Of a stretch of 64,000 bases of DNA, positions 1-10,371 are shown piece by piece. This DNA comes from Macrocystis pyrifera. Its lineage: Eukaryota; Sar; Phaeophyceae; Laminariales; Laminariaceae. How positions within the stretch are numbered: position 1 is the stretch's first letter; the number at the start of each line of letters is the position of its first letter. The position numbers and the translations under genes are program-made. The notes beneath the pieces are model-generated. The model was not told the origin of the DNA. It was given only the letters and a program-made list of their open reading frames with translations, and did no database searches. The stretch is from contig JASSKH010000004.1 in assembly GCA_031763025.1 (NCBI GenBank), forward strand, positions 2,604,001-2,668,000, in the 5' to 3' direction.

Positions 1-2062
1 AACTGTCAACTTGTGTGTGTGGTGGTGGGTGTTGGATAGTAGTGGACAGTATCGACGATTGTTGTTGTGTCATCGCCATAATCATAACAATATGCAGCCC
101 AACGACGTACGTGCTCGTGTACTCGTATACACCAGGTAATATGAGTAAGAAGCAAGACACAGGAGTCAGGAAAAAACGTATAGCGTACGAGTATGTCGTG
201 ATGTTTAAGAAGCCCGACGACGACCACCATCACACTGTTTCCGCCACTACCAGACTTCGCTTCTAGATCCAGCCGGAAGTCGAACTATGTCCCTTCCTCT
301 GCGCGGTTCGGACTAGCGCTATCCCCCCCCTCGGCCCGTCACTGCTGTTACTGCTGGTGTAGAAATTTCAAAGGAAAATAGGAGACACACGGCCACTATT
401 GTTCCACCGCCACGACCACACCACCACCACCACCCAGGCGTCGGGTCAAGCCCTCTCTCCAGTCTACTTATCTTCCGTACTGCTTAGCCCAACACTGAGT
501 GCGGGCGGCTGGTGGTTGTTCAGCTGTTGTGTTGTTCTCTGCACAAGCGGTTTCAAAAGCTGAGCATCTGCCCTGTACAACGTAGCAACTGGTATGCGTT
601 GCCTATACGACGTACGACTGTGCATAGGTACGAGCATTGCCCGGCCGGCTTCTGGGCAAGCTCCTTGATACCATATCGGTACAGTATACCACTGTGTACA
701 TGGTATCAAACTCGTACTAATCTAGAGGCATACCGAATAGGGTACGCCGTAGGACTACTGGGCGAAACGAAATTTTTGTTTTACGGTTGATTGCTAGGTT
801 TCCTTCCGGCACGATGCAAGAATGACCTGTGAACCTTTTGCTACAGTATTTTTCCCTTCCGTCACAATGCTGCACCCTCGTAAATACTACGAGTACACGT
901 CCACACCTTCGTCACCGGAGACTGACGTGGTGGTGACAGCGTTTCACAGGTTCGTTCTCTCCTAGAACCGGCTCGCGACTTCAGATGCTTGCGGAAAACA
1001 GGTCGCTGGAAGCCGAAACTATGCTGGCTCTACCGGTGCCCTGCCCCCCAGTGCGAAGGGTCGAGGCCAGTTTCCGCGCGCGCCATGTGCGCGGAGCTTT
1101 GGCGGTTCGCGGTTGGGGCGGGAACCCGAACGGTTTCTTCCCGGGGGGCGACGCCCTGAGCACAGAATCAGTGTTGACAGTAGAGAAAAATAAATAGAGT
1201 ACAAAAGGGGGTTTCACCGCAGCGGGCTGACACCCGCCTGCGGCTCCGCGCGTGCTTTCAGTGGTCAGGGTGTAGAACAAACGAGGCCGCAAGTACGACA
1301 GTACTGCCATCAGGCGTGGATCAAGATTGTTTCAGGATTGAATGAGGTTTGTTGAGCCGAAAAATAAGAACAGGTCCCTAACAATGCACCCTACGGCGTT
1401 ATATAGAGTTTTACGCGTGGATAGGCTGTAATCACCATGGAGCTCTGTATGTGTCCGTCTTTATACGGTGCAAAGCAGAGAATATCTTCGCCCCGTCCCT
1501 CTGTTTTTGGCCATTCGATGTGTATTTGTTTGTGGGGGGCGTCTCGCGGCCATAACAACAGGTTGCCTTGATCGTCATCACCGTAGCGCTCAGCCGTGCA
1601 CTGTGCTTTCTCTTTTTCCAGGCCGGCTCCTAGCTTGTCATCGAAGGTCAAAATGCTGATGAACAGCGAGTTCATCAACTGCATCTACTTTGATCCGGTT
1701 CCCCTGTAGTACTATTGTAGCGCACTATCGATTAAGAGTGTATTTGCAAATATACTGAGGACAACGACGACTGGAAGAAGTGGTTGCCGTGTGTAAAGGC
1801 CGTTGAGTCGAGCGCCCCGCACTTTGTTTGGTATGATATTCCAACGGTTCCTAAAAATATCTAAAGGGGATACTTCCTATTAATAATACACTATAATACG
1901 TAGGAACGACGACGACGACAAAAAAAAAATCCGAGCTTACAAGTGCTGCTGGTATACATGTGAAGGGAAAAGGAAGTGCGGGAGCACTTCGTAGGTCAGG
2001 GAAATAATTACGTGCATCGTCATCTACTGCTGTACTGTTTTTTTATAAATTTTGAAATACGT

Positions 2063-2112
2063 CAGCTGTGAGTTCGACTGATTAAATAGTTGATACTCAA
2101 CTTTGCAAGCTG
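2063..2112 (+). repeat. Structured ~50-nt repeat, copy 1
   Basis: The segment can fold as three nested stems: CAGCT with AGCTG, TGAGT with ACTCA, and CGACT with AGTTG around an 8-nt loop, leaving a conserved unpaired ACTTTGCA on the 3' side. It is preceded by a T-rich stretch and GAAATACGT. The same architecture recurs at 2225, 15389 and, decayed, at 15620. Function unknown; it could be a structured RNA part of a retroelement. Confidence 0.55.
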
Positions 2113-2224
2113 CGTAGTACGTCTCGTCTATATTCCCTTTGTACCGAACTTTACAAGTAATGTGATAAACCGAACGCGCGTATTCTATATGTAATTCCTG
2201 CTTTTATACAATTATGACAAACGT

Positions 2225-2274
2225 CAGCTGTGAGTTCGACTGATCAAGTAGTTGATACTCAACTTTGCAAGCTG
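2225..2274 (+). repeat. Structured ~50-nt repeat, copy 2
   Basis: It has the same three-stem layout as the copy 162 bp upstream, differing mainly in the apical loop (GATCAAGT in place of GATTAAAT). The two copies lie in a ~160-bp tandem duplication that also repeats the downstream ACGCGCGTATTC-like segment. Confidence 0.55.
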
Positions 2275-2864
2275 TCTCGTCTGCATCCCATTTTTACTGA
2301 ATTTTAGAAGTAAGTGTTATAATAAGCGGAACACGCGTATTCTGTATGTAATTTCTTGATAAGGATACAGGCCAGTGGCTCCCCTGGTTGCTGCCCGGGT
2401 GAACAGGACAATAGTTTACGATAGGCCGAAGCAGTTTTTGTTTGGCGTAGAGGGGGTTTTAAATTACCGGTTACACTTTCTGGATACCTGCCGTGCACCG
2501 TGGATAGGTGATACAGCAGTAGGATCACAATATGTCGAATACGGTCTTGATGGAATCCCCGCCGTGGGCGTGTGTGCGTGACCCTTGAGTTAGATCGGGC
2601 AGCCCGCCGCAGAGGCAAGCACTTCGCCCGTATCGAATCGACTGATTGTTGTTCGATCTTCAGCTCTCAGAGGAACACATATATAGTCCAGGGAGAACAA
2701 CTTCGCCCGAAATTCGACATTCACATATATACTGAATTGTGTTGCGGTGGTCACTTATTTTCAGAACACGTACCTGGCAAAAAATATTGCCGGAAAGCCC
2801 TGTTTCAGACGGATCGAACCATCCCGTCAGATGTTTTGTTTTAGTTGTTGCGTCGTGTGGATAC

Positions 2865-3182
2865 GACGATTTATTTTTGGGGACCACTCTCCCAGTGCCC
2901 GATCTTGAAGGCTCCTTGCCAAAAGTTACGATCGGTGCGTTCACAGTTGAGAGTATTGATGGACACAAAAGGGGAGTAGGAGCAGCATCTCTGACTAACT
3001 TTCAGTGCCATCTCAAGCTTGAAGGTTATCCTACCCAGATGGGTATATGGCGTCATGTCAACGCCCTTCCTCAATGCAGAGAAATGATTGCTTCCTACCG
3101 TGCTGCAGTACTGTCGACGGACTCCTCAGCATTTAACCCCCCGCCGTGGAAATCTCGTACTGTCCCCGCGGATGTACCGTAG
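2865..3182 (+). pseudogene. Chromovirus pol tail with chromodomain (fossil)
   Basis: This open frame ends in a region similar to the C-terminal tail of Ty3/gypsy integrases. From about 2934 to 3098 it has chromodomain features: a VESI start, a HKRG turn, a KLEGYP segment like the usual KWKGYP, a tryptophan, and a CREMIASY ending like the usual C-x2-L-I-x2-Y helix. The minus-strand element at 8450-8690 encodes a clear homologue, so the two belong to related chromovirus lineages. Upstream integrase, RNase H and reverse transcriptase are not recognisable in this repeat copy, so the element is broken or a non-autonomous derivative. An equivalent copy lies at 61815-62132. Confidence 0.65.
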
Positions 3183-5055
3183 CACTTTACTGGGCTTTAT
3201 TTTGTCTTGCTTTTAGCACTTCCTTTTCTGTCCCATCAGTTTGAGCAACAACTGATGTTTGCCCTGTGCTACTGGTTCCATCATTTGTCTGATCCTCCTC
3301 CTACAGGAGTAGATTATGTTTCGGGGTTATCACCGCATGGCTTGTCATTTGTCCAGTGCGAGTACCGTGCACTTTCTATGTTGTCTTCACCCTCCGTGGT
3401 GAGTTCTATACGGTGCACACTGCTGTGTACCGTAGTATAGTTGACTTTTATTTTTCGGCATCCAACTCAGTGGGAGATCATGTCGTCATCTGATCCCAAG
3501 ACTGAGTTAGTTTTCAAGTACCAGGTTATGTAGTACTGTAGACCTACTAATGTAATCACCTACTCACCTCGTTGGCAGGGGGGGTGATCCATAGGTCTAG
3601 TGGAGCCAATAATAGTTTGTGTTTTAGTGTGCGTGCCAACCCGTCAGCGGTTTTCGGTGTACTGTCATCGCGAGTCTACTCGTGTTGTTTTTCATGTTAC
3701 CGCCCGCAGTGCCCTTTGTAGCTTTGTTTTTTGTAATCATCTTGTTTTTTTTTCATGTCTCATATTTATTCAAAACGATGTACGTACAAAGTTTTGAACT
3801 GCCTTCCACATACATGTGTAAGTATCGCACCAATTGAGGTTAATACCCAGTGGCGCGATGTCCTTCATTAGTCGTATTGAATCCCGACTCCCATCGCTTC
3901 ATGGGGGGTCGTTCTCAGGTTTTGATTGCATAGATATATATATATATATGTGTTTTCAACTGTAGGGCACTTGTCTTTCGTACTACTGTAAAAGGTGGTC
4001 GGCACCATCGCACACCAGTGGAGGGATATGATAATATTATACCCAGCGTTCGCGCACGCCGTTTGTCACTGAGAAGATATGCCTCGTTCTGTTACACTCT
4101 GTCTCAATACAGATATGAACGAATCATGGCATACATCATGTGTCCGCTTGTTGCACGCTTGTCTTGTCATCCACTGCACACTCTTGTAGTGTCGCATGAT
4201 CGAAGCATTGCTCCTCCATGTCTATCTGTGACACTTATGTCAGTCAACTCGTCGCTTGCAGTCCAACACATTGTTTTGTCTTTAACAATATCTGATGTGT
4301 TTGGATGCGACCCTCAAGTAGCTTAATACTGTGGAAAGCGGTTTACTTTGTTGTACTTTTGTCACCGCCCAAGTGATTTTAAACTTCACTTGAATTCTGA
4401 CTCGGTCTCGAACACCCATCAGATGACAAGCGCAGCTTAAATATCCAAAGTGTCCTTGTCACAGTATTAAATACTTGATATTGTCTCCGTCAGGTATGTC
4501 GTCAGATTGCTTTTCAGCACTCGCGACTCTGTTACGACTGTCGAGCCTTCAGCCATGTTGTCCACACGACGAGTAAATACTCAGCCGTGTAACGTGCGTC
4601 TTCTTAGCATACTGTGTTAATAAATCCCGGGATACTCTACTGTCGTTGCTCACGCACGTTTTTGTCCAGGATCAATAATCCATTGTCTCTTGTCGTAATT
4701 CACCAGCTGGCCACAGCCACAGTGCGATGTGTATTGAATATATCGTCTGTGAAAACGGATTACTCTTTTGTCATCGCTTACCATTTTTCTGTCGGATCCT
4801 ATGTCCGGATATACATCCGACTGTCTACGGTACTGCAGCAGATTTGTCTGTCCTGCTGTTATGTCATCATTTACTATGATATGTCTGGCAATTATACACT
4901 ATGTTGCCTTGTCAAAATGAGTGTGTATAACTCTAGGCTTTTTTTAGCGAATCGCCTTTTGAAGACTACAATGTCGACTAGTAGACGTGTTGTCACCCTT
5001 TGTCTCTGGTTCCATTGATTTCGAGTTTTGGTGGAGTTCGAGCTCTATAACCACT

Positions 5056-5500
5056 AAAACTGGGGGGTGATGTGGATACCATGTCCCCGAACCAACACGC
5101 CTACCCAAATAGTCGAAATCCCCGTATCCTTCGGGAAAGCTCTTCTAGAAGCTTTGCTCGGCGAACTCGGGAGATTGTCATGTCTGGATCTCACCACGGA
5201 GCCTTCTCCTTCACGTTCCGATGACGGATCCTCAGCGGCGGCTATTCTTCCTAGCGGATTCTCCGCAGCGGGACATAGCAAGGCCCCGCTGAACTGTCCT
5301 TTGACCCGAGTACCGCGAGAGCAACGATGATTGCTCGCCCCTCGGCTCTCACTCTTCATATCTCCCTGTCTGATCTTGTCATCGGGCTGCTGTCTCAGCC
5401 CGAGCTGTCCTACACTCTAACCGTCGTAGTTCAACATTAAGAACACTCTGCTAACGCAGAGAGACGTGGGATCACGCCCCACCGGCGGTATCGACTACGA
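5056..5500 (+). repeat. Polypurine tract and candidate LTR start
   Basis: A purine run (AAAACTGGGGGG, 5056-5067) is followed directly by TGATGTGGATACC, the classic order of a polypurine tract and the TG start of a 3' LTR for a plus-strand Ty3/gypsy element, in line with the chromodomain tail upstream. The LTR end could not be fixed, so the end given is a guess. An 87-codon open frame (5067-5330) lies inside and is probably incidental. Confidence 0.4.
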
Positions 5501-5655
5501 ATCTTACCGAATGTAATTGATTTTTAGTATGGTTTGGTTCTAAATGTGAATAATTCTTCCGGGGATGAGCCGCTGCTGTTTTTGTTACTTCTGTTTGTTT
5601 AGATATTATTTTATAAGGATTTTTGTGTAGATTCGAAAGTATTGTTTACGAGGTA
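5500..5655. other. AT-rich spacer with no recognised feature
   Basis: This is sequence between the candidate LTR and the minus-strand chromovirus. I see no gene, RNA or clear repeat in it. Confidence 0.4.
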
Positions 5656-6033
5656 TGTGGGGAGGACCCCCAGGTTCGACTCGACACCTGTGGCACTTCC
5701 CTTTCTTAGCGGGTGTAGCGTGTAGGACACGCCAGGTTTGGGTATAGGATCGGTACGGACGATCTCACGAACAACCATCAACGATGATAGAAGAGGAAGA
5801 GAGAGTGTGTGCGAGGCACGGGCCTTGCATTCCAATCCGCAGTGACTACTTGTCACGGGACAATGTCACTGCTGACGACATCTCTGCTGACGACAACAAA
5901 TAGTCATGGAATATGGATGACCACAGTCGTACAATAAGATATACCGATATCTACGACCTCGGCGAACGGTGGGACCTCCGCGGGACAATACTCGTACCCA
6001 TGCGGCGGTCTGGTCGAGAACCTGGAACCCACA
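5656..6033 (-). repeat. 3' LTR of the chromovirus
   Basis: About 95% identical to 14974-15349. It begins TGTGGGGAGGACCCCC and ends CTGGAACCCACA on the plus strand, giving the TG...CA termini expected of an LTR. Confidence 0.85.
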
Positions 6034-6044
6034 TCGCCCCCCAA
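6034..6044 (-). other. Polypurine tract of the chromovirus
   Basis: Read on the minus strand this is TTGGGGGGCGA directly upstream of the 3' LTR, where plus-strand DNA synthesis is primed in Ty3/gypsy elements. Confidence 0.6.
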
Positions 6045-6360
6045 TGTTTGAACGCGTAATACTGGAGAACCCAGTACCGCTTTTTGAACATTTATGAAGA
6101 GTGACAGGTTTGTGGCTTTCTACCATTCAAGGCATTGTACAGCAGTAGTTGATGAATAAGCTTTGCACTTTTTCATCTAGTCATGTCACCCCTTGCGTAG
6201 TAAAAACCACGGGCTTGTATGATCATGATTTGATTTGCTAGTGTCAGTCATATACTACGAAATATCAACTACAAGTGGGATATGTGTATGTCCTTCGCAT
6301 GCGCGCTTGCATGGTTCAGGATTAACATACACAACGAAAATTAAACCTGTTATAACGCAC

Positions 6361-7160
6361 GATGGCATACGAAACCACGTGTAACGAACGATGGGATACA
6401 AATTCATGTATCAGGTATACAATGGTATACGAAACCACGTATGACGAGTGAGTTATGGTATACAAAACCATGAATAATACAATGGTATACGAAGCCATGT
6501 ATAACAAGTGATGGTATACAAAACCATGTACACTATGATGTACGGAATCATGTATACTTACGATGGTATACAAAACCATGTGTACTATGGTGCACGGAAC
6601 CACGTATACTTACGATGGTATACAAAACCATGTGCACTATGGTGTACGGAACCATGTACACTTACGATGGTATAAAAAACCATGTCTACTATGGTGTACG
6701 GAACCATGTATATTAATGATGGTATACAAAACCATGTATACTGTGGTGTACGGAACCATGTGTACCTAAGATGGTACTCAAAACCGTGTATACTACGGTG
6801 TACGGAACCATGTATACGTAATGATATACAAAACCATTCATGATATGGTATACGAAACCATTCATACCATGGTATACTGACGCATGTATGTGTGTTATGG
6901 TATACAGAACCATGTGTACGTAGTGATGATATACGAACTCAATCATTCTATTTTCTGGATGTATGTTGTATGGTGTACGAAACCATGAAAACATAATGAC
7001 GGTATATACGGAACCATCTATACAATGGTATACGAAACCATGTATTTTGAATGATTGATGGTATACTTAAACATTGTATATAATCTTGCCATCACTAACA
7101 ATGGTATAAAAAAACATTCATACCCAACGATGGTATGGTGGTATACGAAACCATTCATAT
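6361..7160. repeat. Array of about 28 short palindromes (ATGGT/ACCAT)
   Basis: Each unit is an inverted repeat of the form ATGGT-(7 nt)-ACCAT, for example ATGGTATACAAAACCAT, spaced about 26 bp apart. From 6510 to about 6821 two alternating unit types (loops ATACAAA and GTACGGA) form six exact 52-bp higher-order repeats starting at 6510, 6562, 6614, 6666, 6718 and 6770. One unit near 6535 reads ATGAT...ATCAT, a paired change that keeps the stem. The flanking units are more diverged. The array lies between the integrase region and the 3' LTR of the chromovirus. Open frames across it on both strands come from the repeat and are not taken as genes. Confidence 0.9.
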
Positions 7161-8419
7161 CGAACAATGATATGTGCCTTTGACGACATCCCAGCTTTTC
7201 TCGACGTTTCACAGTGTGTATATGGAACGATTGCTTGCAAGCTTTGGTACACACAAACTGAAGAGAATAAAATGTACTGAATGACAATTTTGTCAGAGGG
7301 CTTTGCATGCAGGGGGCGCAACAAACGATACGAACGTTTAGGTTGATCAACCAATTTTTTTAAACGATTAAAAAAAATAAACAATAAAATCTGCATGTCT
7401 TGACAACGGTGTGGTTGTGACAATAACGGTGCAGTATAACGGACTGCAGGTGCATGGTGAACGATATGACGACAACATGTCTCCTCAGTCAGACAAGGCA
7501 TCATCGACTTTTTGAGCAAGTACATGTTTGCGATTCAGTGAAAACAATGGAATCGACTTATAACGAGTTGATAGCACGAACTATCTATACAGTTGACGAT
7601 CTGTACAAGAGACATTCGGACAGTCATTGACGATTGACTGCAGACAGAGCACTCACGAAAATGCAGTAAAACAAGCGGGGACTCATAATGTGCCCGAGGA
7701 TATATGGCTTTGGATTGTGCAACTCACGCGCACGGTTGCCTCTCCTCGGTCAAATCCAACGGAACGATTCCGACACTAGAGAATACATTATCCATGTATC
7801 CAGGAATCCCTAGTGTCTCGCACAAAGAGACTGATGGAAAGAACACCGTGTCTCTTCCACCTAAAACGATTAAGAAAACGTTCATTACTTGATTGAATAA
7901 CCACACACACGTGCATACTTTAAAATATATGAGCACTGTGCGCGGCTATTGTAGTCAAATAACTCAATAATAACGCACAAGTGTATACTCTTGGTATATG
8001 CACACCCTTGCATACTAGATGAACGCTTTATTCCCACTTGTACGTCTCAAACTCTATAGCAAATTACCACGAATAAAATGCTATCATTTCGCGTGGGGCA
8101 CATTCACACGAAGTAACAAAACAAAATCCACACTGGTATCCCAACGATATACCGGGACACTGGCTGTTGGGGTTCAGCATTTAGGTGCCTGACCATGACT
8201 TGGTTCGTGGGCACTACTCCACAAACGATATCTCCCAAGCATCCACAAGACAACTGCACGTGAGGTTGCGAATCACGTGTTAAACGACCCACTAAGGAAC
8301 AAACGATATCTGGCCAGATATTTATATGGTAGTGGGGTGTGGTGCGACGGTGCCGACTACAAGTACTCCCAGGGCTATAGCGACGTCGACAACGAACGAT
8401 ACTGGGGCTTGTGTCAGGG
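7161..8419. other. Unassigned part of the chromovirus
   Basis: This is sequence between the palindrome array and the pol tail. I see no recognisable protein, RNA or repeat beyond scattered ACGA-rich composition. Confidence 0.4.
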
Positions 8420-9851
8420 TTACGAGGCGACGACGTCTCGCTTACGTTTGGGACGATCAAATGCATGCGGATCTTCAGCTAGGATCCTCGTACGATACGC
8501 TCTGATCATCTTGTGGCACGATGTTGCCACGTCGCCAAATACCAAAACTAGACGGAGAAAGTGGTATTGGAAATTAGTCGGCGAGGCTTTACCAAGGCCA
8601 CGCTTATGACTTTCAATAGCTTCAATAGCATACGGGCCGATGTGCACGGTGAGCACAGAGCCGTCTAAGTCAGGTAGCGGCAACGTTGTTCTCATAAGGA
8701 ACTCGTCCAGTGTTGTAAAATCCGGTACTGAGTTAGACGCGTCATTATGGTATGCCTTCATACGGCCAAAATGGACTGATGTTTCCGCAAGTTCGCCATC
8801 TCTCGCAACACGATAAATTACGGGTGATAGTTGGGAACGAACAGTAAATGGACCACGCCAGGGACTATATAAGTTTGGGGTTCGGTCCATCAGCAACGGT
8901 ATAGGGGCGGTGTACGAACACCTGATCTCCCTGCTGATATTGCGGAAAGGACAATTTCTCGTTAGTTTCTGTCTGCTTGTCGGTACGTTCCTGTAAATTG
9001 CGACGAGCAATTTCGTAAGCGAGTTGCAGGTTTTCAATGGTACGACGGGAGTATTCCAATCGTGTTCCAGGACCAGACGTACACGGGACGCCGAGAATAA
9101 TGTCAACGGTTAACGAAGCTCTACGGCCGAACATTAAAAAATGTGGGGTGTCTTCGAGCGTTTTGTTATAGGCTGTGTTGTGCGCGAGCTGAATAAACGG
9201 TAGTAATTCTGCCCAATTGTCGTATTTAACGTTTACGTACATCGCCAACATGTTGTGCAAGGTACTACGCACACGCTCTAAGACGGGGTTGCTTTGTGGG
9301 CGGTACGCTGACGTGCGCGTCTTTTTGAACCCATACCTGTATACGGCTTGCAACCCTTGACAAGTTCATTCTCAAACTCGCTACCTTGGTCCGAATGCAA
9401 AGTTTCCGGAGCAGAGACAACGGAGAACACGTGTTCTCGAAGAACTCGGGCGATTGTGGCGGTTGATTAGTCACTAATCGCGACCATCACGAGAAAATGA
9501 GTCATGTGGTCAATCACGGACATGATGTACTTCGAGTAATTCGACGACGATTTTACTCGACCAGGCCAGGGTGTACACATGAAACGGACGGAAAAAAGAC
9601 GATGCTCAGAACGTACGTCAGAGGACAGTAATACGTCTTGCAATGTTGGTTCGAAAAATAGCATCTAATTGCGTGGTTTCATCTTTGTACATAGACAGCC
9701 ACTGAACCACGGTCTCGGGTTTAATGAGCGTAGCTTTCGAAGCTAGATGACCACCGAACGCTGGTAGATCACGGTACGGGTCATTCCCGGAGAGTGGTGA
9801 GTGCACGATTTGGTCACCGAACGAACTGCTCTCTTGCAGATATATACGCAT
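8420..9851 (-). pseudogene. Chromovirus integrase with GPY/F module and chromodomain (fossil)
   Basis: In minus-strand order the region shows an HHCC-like stretch with a GGHLASKATL segment (about 9.75 kb) and an integrase core opening with an IMSVIDHMTHF-like segment. Next comes the hallmark YRPQSNPVLERV region with LPFIQLAHNTAYNKT, then a GPF motif in a SPWRGPF context (about 8.85 kb). Last is a chromodomain-like tail with YAIEAIESHKRG and CHKMIRAYR (about 8.45-8.69 kb). These mark a Ty3/gypsy element of the chromovirus branch. The region is broken in several places. Confidence 0.75.
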
Positions 9852-10016
9852 ATAACGATTGGAATAGTGCGTTCAAACCGTTTGTGGCTCATGGGAGTAC
9901 TAGATTTAATCGTTGGAAACGGGAACGGTAACAACTGTTTTCACCTATTCGATGTACGGATCGAACTCAACACATTGTTCTTCCAGAAACATTCTGGGTT
10001 CATCAACGAAAACACG

Positions 10017-10371
10017 GAAACAGCGACAACGCTGAATGCGTAACAGCGACAACGCTGTATTAGAAACCACGGAAACAGCGACAACACTGCGTGCGGAACA
10101 GCGACAACGCTGTATGATGAACAGCGACAACGCTGTTGGAGGAACAGCAACGATGCTGTAAGATGAACAGCGACAACGCTGTATGCGGAACAGCGACAAC
10201 GCTGTTTGAGGAACAGCAACAATGCTGTAATAAAAGAGGAACAGCGACAACGCTGTATGAGCAACAGCGACAACGCTGTATGAGCAACAGCGACAACGCT
10301 GTTTGAGGAACAGCAACGATGCTGTAAGAAGAACAGCGACAACACTGTTTGAGAAGCAGCGACGACGCTGT
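10017..10371. repeat. Array of 15 short palindromes (CAGCG/CGCTG)
   Basis: Fifteen units of about 23 bp follow one another, most reading AACAGCGACAACGCTGT, a 5-7-bp inverted repeat around a 4-nt loop. Units near 10143, 10212 and 10312 read CAGCA...TGCTG, so both arms changed together. Two units (near 10077 and 10333) have CACTG in the right arm, which becomes a G-U pair if the minus strand is transcribed. The array lies just upstream, in element sense, of the integrase region. The period is not a multiple of three, so long open frames across it in several frames are artefacts. Confidence 0.92.

Larger units (their letters stand above)
1..5048. repeat. Left copy of a direct repeat of at least 5 kb
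   Basis: Base 1 onward matches base 58941 onward almost without change to the end of the window. By eye there are about five substitutions and a dozen small indels, many of them in homopolymers or dinucleotide runs. Both repeat copies run off the window (left copy at base 1, right copy at 64000), so the true ends are unknown. The content is mostly non-coding, with two ~50-nt structured repeats near 2.06-2.27 kb, a chromodomain-bearing integrase tail near 2.87-3.18 kb, and about 1.9 kb of 3' sequence leading to a polypurine tract at 5056. It is best read as part of a young Ty3/gypsy chromovirus family or a derivative of one, but an assembly overlap or a larger duplication is also possible. Confidence 0.9.

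Noticed and set aside
1-5048. 5-kb repeats as the LTRs of one giant 59-kb element
   Set aside because: The repeats contain part of a pol tail and a polypurine tract, which should lie inside an element and not in its LTR, and the interior holds host exons and other complete insertions.
5656-6033. tRNA-like element at the LTR edge (GGTTCGACTC)
   Set aside because: The surrounding bases do not form a T-arm and acceptor stem; the same sequence is the LTR end in both copies.
6322-7350. His/Tyr-rich frames across the ATGGT/ACCAT array
   Set aside because: Products of the 26/52-bp repeat; frames exist on both strands with no conserved domain.
10017-10371. CRISPR array
   Set aside because: Units are degenerate, contiguous at ~23 bp with no unique spacers, no Cas genes, and the context is a eukaryotic retroelement.
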